From the NCBI GenBank assembly GCA_012735195.1, contig JAAYIC010000091.1:1-37797 (forward strand): a DNA stretch of 37,797 nt, read 5' to 3'. The position numbers were made by a program, and so were the translations under genes. Of the stretch, positions 17,188 to 25,360 are shown one piece after another. The DNA comes from Bacillota bacterium (GTDB lineage Bacteria > Bacillota > UBA4882 > UBA10575). Each line of letters starts with the position of its first letter. Position 1 is the first letter of the stretch. The notes beneath the pieces are model-generated. The model was given only the letters and a program-made list of their open reading frames with translations. It was not told where the DNA came from and searched no databases.

Positions 17188-18300
17188 TTAGAAATAGACC
17201 CCGGCATCTTCAAGTTCCTGGTCCGGCCAGTCAACAGTCTTCTGCACCAAGGCATCGGCAAAAGGAACCGGGACAATCTTGGTACCTTGGAGACCGGTCA
17301 TTTTCCCGGTAACCCCGCTAAACAGAAACTCCACAGCCGCAAAACCAAACCTGGTACCCAGGATCACATCGTCCGCCACCGGGGCCAGCCCCCGCAGGGT
17401 AAAGCCAAGGTCAGTGGCACGGACACTTTCGATTTTTTTCAGCCCCAGTTGGTAACAGATGATCCTGCGGAGAATCTGGCCTATTCCACCCAGTTTCGGG
17501 TTGCCGTGAGCATCTTTACCCAAATCCTCCTCAACCAAGGCTTTGACCACAGGGTTCTCCGCCTTGACCTTCTGCAGTACCGGGTCGTCCGCCTTGAATT
17601 TTGTCCCTTCGGCAACAGCGATATTCACATGGCTCTGACGCAGGTAAATCTCTTCGACCTTCCTGGTGAAGCCGGCAAGGTCGATGGGCTTCTCCGGAAT
17701 CAGGATAAGGTCCGCACCCCCGGCCAGCCCAATCTCCAAAGCCAGCCACCCGGCCTCACGTCCCATAATCTCAACCAGAGAGATCCGCCGGTGGGTCCGG
17801 GCCGACTCAACAGTACTGCGGAAAGCCGTAGCGCCGAAGGCCACCGCGGTCTTAAACCCGAGCATGGTGTCGGTACCGGAGACATCATTGTCAATGCTTT
17901 TCGGAGCAGCCACCACCGGAAAACCCATCTCCGAGAGGCCCATGGCGGTTTTAATCGTGTCATTGCCCCCGGTGGCCAGGATGGCGTCAACACCGATCCG
18001 GCGTAAATTCTCCACCAGTTTTTCCGGGTATTTTTGAGCTTTGTTTTCCTCGGAAAAAGGATTAAACCGCGAAGATTCCAGAATAGTACTGGGCTTATTC
18101 TCCAGCCCGGCAATCTCCTCGCGGCCAAAGGGGACCAGATGCTCCTCGATCCGGTCGTCCGTAGCCCCGGCAAAGGCTTTACGGATCCCGACAAACTCGG
18201 CTCCGTATTTTTCCATACCTTTCCGGGCAGCGGCGGCGATAAAAGCATTAATCCCGGCGCAGTCACCGCCGCCGGTGACAAAGGCGACTTTTTTGATCAC
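17188..18300 (-). CDS. pfkA: 6-phosphofructokinase, predicted pyrophosphate-dependent type
   Basis: Phosphorylates fructose-6-phosphate. Motifs are GGGDCAG (10-16), ATGGNDT (109-115), PKSIDND (133-139) and EIMGREAGWLA. Taking catalytic D137 as E. coli D127 gives a constant offset of 10. Then the residue equal to E. coli G104 is Asp114 and that equal to G124 is Lys134. The Asp104/Lys124 pair is the established mark of PPi-dependent phosphofructokinases. The Mg-contact D103 position is Asn113, which is atypical. At 370 residues it is longer than ATP-PfkA (about 320). It starts with GTG at 18300 and is followed by fba. Confidence 0.92.
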   Translation of the reverse strand: MIKKVAFVTGGGDCAGINAFIAAAARKGMEKYGAEFVGIRKAFAGATDDRIEEHLVPFGREEIAGLENKPSTILESSRFNPFSEENKAQKYPEKLVENLRRIGVDAILATGGNDTIKTAMGLSEMGFPVVAAPKSIDNDVSGTDTMLGFKTAVAFGATAFRSTVESARTHRRISLVEIMGREAGWLALEIGLAGGADLILIPEKPIDLAGFTRKVEEIYLRQSHVNIAVAEGTKFKADDPVLQKVKAENPVVKALVEEDLGKDAHGNPKLGGIGQILRRIICYQLGLKKIESVRATDLGFTLRGLAPVADDVILGTRFGFAAVEFLFSGVTGKMTGLQGTKIVPVPFADALVQKTVDWPDQELEDAGVYF

Positions 18301-18439
18301 AATAGCCCCACCTCACTTCTTTCTTACGCACTCTTTCTTTACGCATACCGCCTCTTCTCATCATTCTCCGCTCTTTCTACCGAATATTGGTTTTCGTGAC
18401 AAAAATGAAAAATTCCTCCCGGCCTAACAGAATTTTAAT

Positions 18440-18832
18440 CTAAACACCGGTTTCCGGCGGAGCCGCTTCTCCTTCTGAACCATCGCCGGAATCATCGCCG
18501 GAAAGATCGCCGGCCACGCTACTGGGACTGGTAAATAGCTCGCCGGAGGGCAGAAGGTTTGCCTCCCCTCTTTCCCTGGAGCTTTCGAGATCCTCCAGGC
18601 GGGCAAGGACTTCCGTCATCTTCTTTTCCAGCCTTTTAAAGCGGTACTCCGTATCGCTCTTGAGGAGCAAGATATACCCCCAGGCGTAAATAAGGAAATA
18701 GACCAGAAAATTATGGGGTTCAAAAGCATCTTTCCAGATCGCCCAGAGTAAAGAGGCGGAAGCGATCACCAGGAGAAAGAGGCCGAAATAATAATTGGTG
18801 TCCCGTTGAAATTTCCATTGCCAGCGCCCCAT
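18440..18832 (-). CDS. Small two-TM membrane protein of unknown function
   Basis: Unrecognised protein of 130 residues. The ATG at 18832 is chosen for AGGAGG 6 nt upstream; the frame continues to 18886 without a site. After a basic N-terminus (MGRWQWKFQRD) come two membrane spans (about 14-33 and 42-58), then a helical, probably coiled-coil segment (EYRFKRLEKKMTEVLARLE) and an acidic, Ser/Gly-rich disordered tail. Orientation and size suggest a small structural or septum-type membrane protein, but no family is recognised. It lies between scpB and pfkA in the same direction, after a 290-bp repeat-rich gap. Confidence 0.7.
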   Translation of the reverse strand: MGRWQWKFQRDTNYYFGLFLLVIASASLLWAIWKDAFEPHNFLVYFLIYAWGYILLLKSDTEYRFKRLEKKMTEVLARLEDLESSRERGEANLLPSGELFTSPSSVAGDLSGDDSGDGSEGEAAPPETGV

Positions 18833-18872
18833 AGCCAACCTCCTATTCCTATCAGTATTAATGGTGGATAAT

Positions 18873-19140
18873 AATATCGTTCTCAATGATCTATCGGAAT
18901 ATCGCTCTTAATGATCTATCGATCCCGGTGAAGAATAATATGACAATAATAATCTCGAACAATCCTCTTCCCGGTGGTTTATCGATCCCGGCGAAAATAA
19001 CACCTGCCTGAATGCCTGATGAAAAAATATCGTTCCAGTGATCGATGCTCAATGCCCGATGACAATATCGATCAACGGTCGATGAAAACATCGATCTAAT
19101 GACCGGTGTCGATGAACATCGTTCAGTGATCAATATTCAT
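18873..19140. repeat. Array of degenerate ~25-bp repeats starting at the scpB 3' end
   Basis: Plus-strand copies related to AATATCGTTC-nn-AATGATC begin at about 18873, 18898, 19026, 19062, 19087 and 19115. The first two are 24 bp long, 25 bp apart and differ at two positions. TATCGATCCCGG recurs at 18917 and 18980. On the minus strand the copy nearest scpB contains its last codons (AAT ATT GAT CAC TGA). The whole 290-bp gap before the membrane-protein gene is made of this material, apart from its ribosome binding site. Confidence 0.65.
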
Positions 19141-19680
19141 GATGGACTCAACAGCCGTACCGGGGACTGTCGGGTCATCGATCGCCGGCAGCTCGCTCAA
19201 GTCGTTAAGACCGAAATATTTGAGAAAACTTCCGGTAGTGGCATAAAGAATCGGCCGCCCCGGTCCGTCCTTTCTCCCCTTCTCCTCGATCAAGCCTCTT
19301 TCCAGAAGTGTATTCAAGGAACTGTCCACACTTACCCCGCGCAACGCTTCAATCTCCGCCCGTGTCACCGGTTGCTTGTAGGCGATAATCGCCAGCGTCT
19401 CCAGGGCGGCTTGGGAAAGCGGGGTATGGCGCGGGGCTTTTTTCATTTTTTTTATAAAATCCGCATACTCGGGGTTGGTTGCAAACTGATATCCTCCGGC
19501 CACCTGTGTAATCTGGATCCCCCGTTTTTTTTGGCGGTACTCTTCTATCAAATCGTCCAGCAATTCACAGACCGTATGTTCATTTATGCCCAGGATCCCG
19601 GCGATCTCCCGGGGACGTACGGGTTCGGATGAAGCAAAGACCAACGCTTCAATTATACCCCTGACTTTATTGAAGCCCAC
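19123..19680 (-). CDS. scpB: Segregation and condensation protein B
   Basis: Winged-helix partner of ScpA in the SMC condensin complex that organises the chromosome. The protein starts GFNKVRGIIEALVFAS and contains LSQAALETLAIIAYKQPVTRAEIEALRGV and GRKDGPGRPILYATT, all diagnostic for ScpB. A GTG at 19680 is chosen because AGGAGG lies 6 nt upstream, while the ATG at 19686 touches the site. This makes scpB overlap scpA by 14 bp, so translation is coupled. Length is 185 residues, normal. Its last codons are part of the repeat array that follows. Confidence 0.95.
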   Translation of the reverse strand: MGFNKVRGIIEALVFASSEPVRPREIAGILGINEHTVCELLDDLIEEYRQKKRGIQITQVAGGYQFATNPEYADFIKKMKKAPRHTPLSQAALETLAIIAYKQPVTRAEIEALRGVSVDSSLNTLLERGLIEEKGRKDGPGRPILYATTGSFLKYFGLNDLSELPAIDDPTVPGTAVESIMNIDH

Positions 19681-20512
19681 CGTCATCCTCCTCTCCCCGG
19701 ATAATCTCAATATCCCCAAAAAGCCGGTCCTGCCTGACTCGGATCCTATGCATGCGGATAAGTTCAAGGATGGCCAAAAAGCAGGTTATCATCGATTTTT
19801 TGGTGGTGAGTCCGGAAAAAAGGGTGCTGAAATAGAGCTGTGGCTTCCGGGAAAGCCTCTGCATAATCTCGTCCATCCGATCCTGGATCGATTCTTCCTC
19901 AACCGGCATCCCCTCCAGTTCCAGACGGGGGGTAAGACTCTCCAATAAACTCCTGAAGGCCTGGATCAGATCCCATAGGGAGAGGTCTCCCCCTACCGGG
20001 TCATCGGGCTTCTCTTCTTCCAGATCAGGGAAGGTCCCGCCCGAGCGGTAATAATACCGGCTCCACTGCTCTTCCTGCGCCCGGAGGGCGGCGGCGGCCT
20101 CTTTCACCTTCTTATACTCAAGCAACCTTTCCACCAGTTCGCGACGGGGATCTTCCTCCTCGTTCTCCTCGCTTTCCACCAGGGTTTCCGGGGGACGCGG
20201 CAACAGCATACGGGCTTTAATCTGCATAAGCGTAGAGGCCATCACCAAAAAATCGCCGGCGTAGTAAAGGTCCAACAACTCAATGGTTCTAAGATATGCC
20301 AGGTACTCTTCGGTAATGTAGGCGATGGGAATGTTATAGATGTCAATCTCCGCCCGTTCGATCAGGTGCAAAAGCAAATCCAACGGACCCTCAAAAATAT
20401 CCAGTTTGACTTTGTATTCCGGCTGTTCGGCCCTTTGCCCGTTTCTGCGGAATCCGTGTCTGAAGCGGGACAAAAAGCCCGGCCGTTTCTTAAGTAACAC
20501 CGTACAACCCAC
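19667..20512 (-). CDS. scpA: Segregation and condensation protein A
   Basis: Kleisin subunit linking SMC heads with ScpB. The core starts at YKVKLDIFEGPLDLLLHLI and has EIDIYNIPIAYITEEYL, ASTLMQIKARMLLP and a C-terminal winged helix. The acidic middle is typical. The start is uncertain: the frame opens with GTG at 20512 and adds about 32 basic residues before the conserved start, and no good ribosome binding site stands before that GTG (AAAGGAG lies about 25 nt further up). The GTG lies inside a duplicated leader segment, so the N-terminal extension may be a product of that duplication. Confidence 0.93.
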   Translation of the reverse strand: MGCTVLLKKRPGFLSRFRHGFRRNGQRAEQPEYKVKLDIFEGPLDLLLHLIERAEIDIYNIPIAYITEEYLAYLRTIELLDLYYAGDFLVMASTLMQIKARMLLPRPPETLVESEENEEEDPRRELVERLLEYKKVKEAAAALRAQEEQWSRYYYRSGGTFPDLEEEKPDDPVGGDLSLWDLIQAFRSLLESLTPRLELEGMPVEEESIQDRMDEIMQRLSRKPQLYFSTLFSGLTTKKSMITCFLAILELIRMHRIRVRQDRLFGDIEIIRGEEDDGGLQ

Positions 20513-20612
20513 TTTCTCACAGGTCTGTGTGTAATTCTCCTTTAACTCCCATCGCTACACCAAAATAACCGCTTTTTCACATGCCTGCGTGTAATCCTCG
20601 CCGCTTTAATTC
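20497..20612 (-). repeat. Tandem duplication (~60-bp period) between the HD-domain gene and scpA
   Basis: Two diverged copies, 20557-20612 and 20497-20549. On the minus strand both run from (A)ATTAAAG or AGTTAAAG through ATTACAC-CAG-C-TGTGA to GGTGT. The upstream copy begins at the stop codon of the HD-domain gene (AAT TAA AG); the downstream copy carries the AAAGGAG and the scpA GTG. The duplicated DNA thus spans a gene end and the next gene's leader. Confidence 0.75.
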
Positions 20613-21172
20613 TTCCGGTTCGCCTCTTGTAACAATGATAATTCCGGGTCATAAATTCTGGACTGCAGGTCATGGTGTCTTCTGATTAAACCAACCACTG
20701 TAGGGGAAAGGCCCAGACTCCTTGCCATATATGCTCCCCGCGTGGCATGAACCAGATCGACATAAAGGGCGTAACGAAAAGAACGGCTCTTGTCCCGCAC
20801 CGCCCATTGCTTTTGCCTGCGGGGGAAGAGGTCCCGTACCAGACGAACGGGGAGCCGGTAAATCCAGAGAATCTCCCCTTTAATCTTCCCTGCGTCATGC
20901 AGCAAAGCCGCCTGCACCAACTCGTCCAGGTTGGCGATTCCCCGTTGAAAAGCGGCCTTTCGCACTATATACCGGGCAACCCGCAGGGCATGTCTCTGAT
21001 CCAGAAAGCTCATTTGAGAAAAGAGAAACCATCCCGCATCATCCAGATATTGCCTAACAAAGGCCCGGTTGTCCGGGCTGAGTTTTATTCCCAGCAAATA
21101 GCCGAGACGTTCCCACCACCCCATAAAAAAGACAACCCCCTCTCCGTGAGCAGCCATAATCTGTGTGCGCAT
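20606..21172 (-). CDS. HD-domain protein
   Basis: A 188-residue predicted metal-dependent phosphohydrolase. Metal-ligand residues of the HD fold are visible: His61 (RHALRVARY), His92-Asp93 (ALLHDAGK) and later His142 and HHD at 166-168. The nucleotide or lipid substrate is unknown. Between the HD motif and the last histidines is a basic insert (LFPRRQKQ). The ATG at 21172 follows GAAGGG by 7 nt and lies 4 bp past the lysA stop, which indicates an operon with lysA; an alternative ATG at 21124 lies 11 nt from GAGGGGG. Its stop codon begins the duplication ahead of scpA. Confidence 0.8.
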   Translation of the reverse strand: MRTQIMAAHGEGVVFFMGWWERLGYLLGIKLSPDNRAFVRQYLDDAGWFLFSQMSFLDQRHALRVARYIVRKAAFQRGIANLDELVQAALLHDAGKIKGEILWIYRLPVRLVRDLFPRRQKQWAVRDKSRSFRYALYVDLVHATRGAYMARSLGLSPTVVGLIRRHHDLQSRIYDPELSLLQEANRKN

Positions 21173-21176
21173 ATCT

Positions 21177-22523
21177 TTACCCTTCGGCCACTACCCGCTC
21201 GTTCTGTGGACACAAGCGACGGGGAAGAAGATCATTCGCCACTATCTGCTCGTAGGTCTCCCTGGCCACAATCAACTCCCTTTGCCCCTCTGCGACAAGG
21301 ACAACCGCAGGCCGCGGCAGCCGATTGTAATTACTGGCCATGGAGTAGGTATAGGCGCCAGTGGCAAAAACCGCCAGGATATCCCCGGGTTCCGGTGCGG
21401 CCAACGGTATATCCCAGATTAAAATATCCCCTGATTCGCAAGCTTTCCCGGCAACCGTCACCACTTCCTCTGCAGGCCGGCCGGCCTTGTTGGCGATCAC
21501 CGCCTCATAAACCGCCTGATAGAGCGCGACCCGCGGGGTGTCTGCCATCCCCCCGTCCACCATCACATATTTCCTGATCCCAGGGATTGTTTTGATATTG
21601 CCGATGGTGTACAAGGTTACCCCGGCGTCGCCCACAATCGAACGCCCCGGCTCCAAAACCAGTTTCGGCCGGGGGTAATCAAGAGTGGAAAAGACCTCCC
21701 GCACCATCTGCCCGGTCCGTTTGGCCGCTTCCCGGACGGGCAGCGGCTTGTCATCCCGTGTATAACGGATACCCAAACCGCCGCCCAAGTTCAGCACCTT
21801 GGCGACAAAGCCCGTCTCCGCCCTGACCTCCGCCATAAAACCGGCGAGAATACCGGCGGTAATCTCGTAAGAAGCAAGATCAAAGATCTGCGAGCCGATA
21901 TGGGCATGAAACCCGAGGAGTTCCAAGCGGGGGGAGTTCAGGATGGCTTTTACCCCCTGTAGGGCTTGTCCTCCATTGATAGCCAGCCCGAATTTACTGT
22001 CTTCCTGGCCGGTCCGGGTATAAACATGGGTATGGGCCTCAACCCCGGGCGCCAGCCGTAACAGGACAGGCTGGCGTTTTTCTTTCCCGGCCAGCAACTC
22101 GTTCAGCAATTCGATCTCGTAAAAGCCATCGATAACCAGGCACCCCACCCCGTTTTGCAGGGCGATTTCCAACTCTTCCCTGGATTTATTATTACCGTGA
22201 AAATAGATGGCATCCGGAGGAAACCCCGCTTTGAGAGCGGTATAAAGCTCCCCTCCGGAGACCACGTCAAGACCAAGCCCTTCTTGTTGCATCAAGCAAC
22301 AGATGGCCCGGCACAAGAAGGCCTTTCCTGCATAACAGACTTGCGTATCCGGGTAGGCTTCCGCCAACCCGGCCACATAATCCCGGCAATTCTGACGGAT
22401 CCTGGTTTCATCCAAGACATAAAGGGGGGTTCCAAATCTTTTTGCCAGTTCAACTGTGTCACACCCGGAAACTTCCAAGTGGCCTTTGGAGTTAATCTGG
22501 AAATGCTCCGGGATATTCATCAT
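21177..22523 (-). CDS. lysA: Diaminopimelate decarboxylase
   Basis: PLP enzyme making L-lysine from meso-diaminopimelate. The 448-residue protein has the PLP lysine in CYAGKAF (Lys67), HAHIGSQIF, LNLGGGLGIRY, LVLEPGRSIVGDAG, KACESGD and GAYTYSMASNYN, the complete fold III DAPDC set. The ATG follows AGGAG by 7 nt. It leads the lysA-HD-scpA-scpB group. The 130-bp leader was checked for a lysine riboswitch or T-box signature and neither was recognised. Confidence 0.96.
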   Translation of the reverse strand: MMNIPEHFQINSKGHLEVSGCDTVELAKRFGTPLYVLDETRIRQNCRDYVAGLAEAYPDTQVCYAGKAFLCRAICCLMQQEGLGLDVVSGGELYTALKAGFPPDAIYFHGNNKSREELEIALQNGVGCLVIDGFYEIELLNELLAGKEKRQPVLLRLAPGVEAHTHVYTRTGQEDSKFGLAINGGQALQGVKAILNSPRLELLGFHAHIGSQIFDLASYEITAGILAGFMAEVRAETGFVAKVLNLGGGLGIRYTRDDKPLPVREAAKRTGQMVREVFSTLDYPRPKLVLEPGRSIVGDAGVTLYTIGNIKTIPGIRKYVMVDGGMADTPRVALYQAVYEAVIANKAGRPAEEVVTVAGKACESGDILIWDIPLAAPEPGDILAVFATGAYTYSMASNYNRLPRPAVVLVAEGQRELIVARETYEQIVANDLLPRRLCPQNERVVAEG

Positions 22524-22653
22524 TAAGATACTCCTCTCGTCCTTTATACGAAAAGCACCGGCAAACGCTGCGACTTATAAATGATCGGGCGCGGGAGTCT
22601 TTGCGCTCGCACTGCCGCTACCGCCCAGGTTTTTTCCATTTTATCATTGGTTT

Positions 22654-24318
22654 TTATTCAGAGTCAAGGAAAAAACAGCTTCCCCCGATAAACTCCCGGA
22701 GAAGGGAGTTCCTTGGCACCTCCTCGTCGGAAAGAGGACGAAAATAACTGAGAAATCGCAGCAGGCGTTCGGCTTCCGAATACTCCGGGGAGTCGGGCTT
22801 GACCTCTGCCAATAACGGTTCGATGTAGGGTTTTAAAACCGCCAATTCATAGATTAAATTGGAGTTAAACATTGCGTCGGCTTCTTCTTGATAGGGGAAA
22901 ATATTCTGCTCCTCCCCCCGGCGGACGTTGGACCACAAACGTAGCGTGGCGGCAGCCCCGTGGGAGCGGAACTGGCTGTCCCGGACAATCCGCCGGATTA
23001 ACCTGTTATCCGTGGTGGGAATCCGGTTATGGTCATCCAAATTCAGCTGGGTGAGGGCGCTGACATAAATCTTGAACTTCCGGTCTTTAGGCACCATCTC
23101 GGTTAAACGTTCGTTCAGACCGTGGATCCCTTCGATAATAACCGGCTGGTCCGAGGAGATCTTTAGCTTCTCCCCCCGGTACTCCCGTTTGCCGGTGAGA
23201 AAATTAAAACGGGGGATCTCAATCTCCTCGCCCAAGATCAACATGGCCAAATGTTCGTTAAATAACTCCAGGTCAATGGTTTCCAGAGACTCAAAATCCG
23301 GATCACCGTCCGGATTCCGCGGGGTGGCATCCCGGCTAAAGAAATAATCGTCCAAAGAGAGGGAGACCGGCCGCACCCCGTTCACCTGCAGCTGGACGGA
23401 GAGCCGCTGAACAAAGGTGGTCTTCCCGGAGGAAGAGGGCCCGGCGACCAGGACCAGACGGATCCGCCCCCGTTCCTTGGTAATTTCGTCCGCCAGGTAA
23501 ACGATGTTCTTCTCATGCAGGGCTTCGCTGACGCGAATCAATTCCGGGCCTTTTCCTTCCTTTATAAATCTGTTTAATGCGGCGACATCAGAAAGATTTA
23601 GCGTCCGGCCCCAGAGCGCGTGTTCATAAAAAATCTCCCCCAGTTTACGCTGGTCGACAAAGACCGGTAATGCCAGCGGGTTTTCAACAGTGGGATAACG
23701 GAGGATAAAACCGGGCAGGTGGAAACGGAGTTCAAAAAGGCGGAGATAACCCGTGCTGGGTACCATATAGTCGTAAAAATAATCATGGAACCAGCCGCAA
23801 CGGTAGATCTGAACTTCAGGAGTGTTTGCGTATTCCAATAACCGGACCTTGTCGTCCTGCCCGTCCTTGGCAAAGAGACGACGGGCTTTTTCCACAGGCA
23901 TGCTCAGTTTTTCAATCTTCTCATCAGCGGCGATAATCTCCCGCATCCGCTCTTCAATCCGGCGGAGATCCTTCTCGGAAAATGGACGTCCCAGGTAGAT
24001 TTCACCGTATAACCCTTTGTTCAACGAGTGTTCAATCCGTAAACGGCTGTTGGGAAAGATCTCCCGGGTCGCCCGGGCCAGAACCAAAATGAGGCTGCGA
24101 CTGTAAATCCGCACGCCCGCCTGTACCCGCAGGTCCACCGGGACAATCTCCGCTTCTTCCTCAATTCTGGTGGTCAATTCCCGGAGGATAGTATTAACCC
24201 GGGCGGCTACCACCAATGGTCCTTCTTTCCCGGGCCCGGCGCCCAGGATCTCTTCCAAAGTCGCCCCTTTACGCACTTTTTTCTTCCCATCCGGCAGTTT
24301 AACTTCGATAAGTTCCAT
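22654..24318 (-). CDS. Uridine-kinase-like nucleoside kinase with N-terminal ThrRS-like domains
   Basis: Predicted P-loop kinase of 554 residues. The N-terminal part (1-65) is TGS-like (MELIEVKLPDGKKK), followed by a region resembling the threonyl-tRNA-synthetase editing/SAD domain, and the C-terminal half is a uridine/phosphoribulokinase-type kinase with Walker A GPSSSGKT at 293-300, LDDYFFSRD and VIIEGIHGLN. This fusion is a recognised clostridial/Thermotogal family of unclear substrate. The ATG at 24318 is preceded by AGGAGG and GGAAAG; the TTG at 24384 is not needed. It lies 128 bp downstream of the acylphosphatase gene, in the same direction. Confidence 0.9.
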   Translation of the reverse strand: MELIEVKLPDGKKKVRKGATLEEILGAGPGKEGPLVVAARVNTILRELTTRIEEEAEIVPVDLRVQAGVRIYSRSLILVLARATREIFPNSRLRIEHSLNKGLYGEIYLGRPFSEKDLRRIEERMREIIAADEKIEKLSMPVEKARRLFAKDGQDDKVRLLEYANTPEVQIYRCGWFHDYFYDYMVPSTGYLRLFELRFHLPGFILRYPTVENPLALPVFVDQRKLGEIFYEHALWGRTLNLSDVAALNRFIKEGKGPELIRVSEALHEKNIVYLADEITKERGRIRLVLVAGPSSSGKTTFVQRLSVQLQVNGVRPVSLSLDDYFFSRDATPRNPDGDPDFESLETIDLELFNEHLAMLILGEEIEIPRFNFLTGKREYRGEKLKISSDQPVIIEGIHGLNERLTEMVPKDRKFKIYVSALTQLNLDDHNRIPTTDNRLIRRIVRDSQFRSHGAAATLRLWSNVRRGEEQNIFPYQEEADAMFNSNLIYELAVLKPYIEPLLAEVKPDSPEYSEAERLLRFLSYFRPLSDEEVPRNSLLREFIGGSCFFLDSE

Positions 24319-24446
24319 CTTCTTTCCTGCCTCCTTTTCTCCGGCTGCAGTAACCCGTCTACTTCTTATAAATATAAGCGGCAAACCGCGAATTGAATCC
24401 GGGAGAACCTCATTATTTCACCGCTGCTACCGGCAGTTCCCCGCCT

Positions 24447-24719
24447 TTAAAACGTAATCTCGAACCTTTCGTAGTTTTTAAGGTCAGCCCTTCTATTTAC
24501 CTCCAGGTTTTCAACAAAAGCATAGCGGGGTCCCTCCCGGACACTCTTCAGAAAATGCCGGAGGTTTTCTTCCGCACCCTCGGCATCAATCTCCACCGTC
24601 CCGTCAAACCTATTCTTTACCCATCCGCGGATTCCATACAAAGATGCCATTTCCCGCACATAATAGCGGAATCCTACCCCCTGGACACGGCCGTATACTA
24701 TAATATGATAACGGACCAT
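24447..24719 (-). CDS. acyP: Acylphosphatase
   Basis: Small enzyme (90 residues) hydrolysing acyl phosphates. The family signature is complete: GRVQGVGFRYYV with catalytic Arg18, and GWVKNRFDGTVEI with Asn36. The ATG at 24719 follows GGAGG by 8 nt; the frame extends upstream without a site. It is monocistronic or leads the nucleoside kinase gene. A 7-bp dyad lies about 40 bp upstream. Confidence 0.95.
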   Translation of the reverse strand: MVRYHIIVYGRVQGVGFRYYVREMASLYGIRGWVKNRFDGTVEIDAEGAEENLRHFLKSVREGPRYAFVENLEVNRRADLKNYERFEITF

Positions 24720-24759
24720 CCCGCCAACCTCCGTGTTTAAAAATGCAGGCGACAAAATT

Positions 24760-24778
24760 CATATCCGGTATGGATATG
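24760..24778. repeat. Perfect 7-bp dyad upstream of the acylphosphatase gene
   Basis: CATATCC (24760-24766) and GGATATG (24772-24778) flank a 5-nt loop. It could be an operator or hairpin in the acyP leader; no binding family is recognised. Confidence 0.4.
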
Positions 24779-24789
24779 GCTCCGGACTT

Positions 24790-24905
24790 GTCCGCACGCA
24801 TGCGCCATTTCTCCGCACATACCTGCGCACGCACGGCAGTGAAATACATGGCAGCCGGTCAGTATCCGAAGGATGAAGGGGCGCACATACATGCGCACAC
24901 ACAAT
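24790..24905. repeat. Cluster of GCRCATRCMTGCGCRC-like motifs with an alternating purine-pyrimidine tract
   Basis: Three related segments: CCGCACGCATGCGCC (24792-24806), CCGCACATACCTGCGCAC (24813 on) and GCGCACATACATGCGCAC (24881 on). The last extends to 24903 as 23 bp of strict purine-pyrimidine alternation. Similar motifs occur at 26318-26335 and in the scpA leader (20578-20592). The surrounding 24720-25002 gap holds no gene; its right end (about 24935-24970) is very AT-rich. Confidence 0.45.
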
Positions 24906-25002
24906 GAAACAGAGCCGTTCAGATAATTTCCTTATCTATATATTATATACCATATTATATCATATACACGACCCACCTGTGCGCTTCCTCTAGAACTCGT
25001 AT

Positions 25003-25360
25003 TTGCTTGCCCGCGTCTGGACGGGCGCCAAGAACCATGCAGCCACCCTCCTCCATGCCCTGAAACTGAGCGCCATTTTCCACCCGGCAATTGAATTCTT
25101 CAGCAGTTTCGATAATGTGATTGTTGTCGGTATCGGCGGGGTTATGGCCTTAAAAGGCCTGCTACCCCCGGAGGATGTGATGGGGTTCCTATTTTACCTG
25201 GGGGTCTTCTACCAGCCCATCGGCGCCCTCGCCAGGGTCCTGAAAGATCTCCAACAGGCGTTGGCCGGTGCGGAACGAGTCTTTGAAGTCTGCCGAAAGC
25301 GGCACCCACGAAGAGTTAATGGCCAGCCAAGGGCTGTATTACAAGTGGCATAAGGTCTGA
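25003..25360 (+). pseudogene. ABC exporter remnant: TMD end fused to NBD tail, ATPase domain deleted
   Basis: Frame 1 (about 25030-25290) encodes the last part of an ABC exporter membrane domain: LSAIFHPAIEF, then VMGFLFYLGVFYQPIGAL and QQALAGAERVFEV, the standard end of the TMD and linker. Right after it, frame 2 (25292-25360) reads AESGTHEELMASQGLYYKWHKV and stop, the normal extreme C-terminus of the nucleotide-binding domain. Walker A, signature and Walker B (about 230 residues) are missing, and the join near 25290 changes frame. The 5' half of the membrane domain is missing too. This is therefore a decayed gene, on the opposite strand to its neighbours. The last codons (CAT AAG GTC TGA) begin a repeat array. 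Confidence 0.85.

Noticed and set aside
18891-19133. 80-codon minus-strand frame with a hydrophobic C-terminus in the scpB spacer.
   Set aside because: It is made of the degenerate repeat array, starts inside the scpB stop region and has no ribosome binding site.
22524-22653. Possible lysine riboswitch or T-box in the lysA leader.
   Set aside because: No conserved core of either element was recognised, and the GC-rich segment gives no clear anti-terminator/terminator pair.
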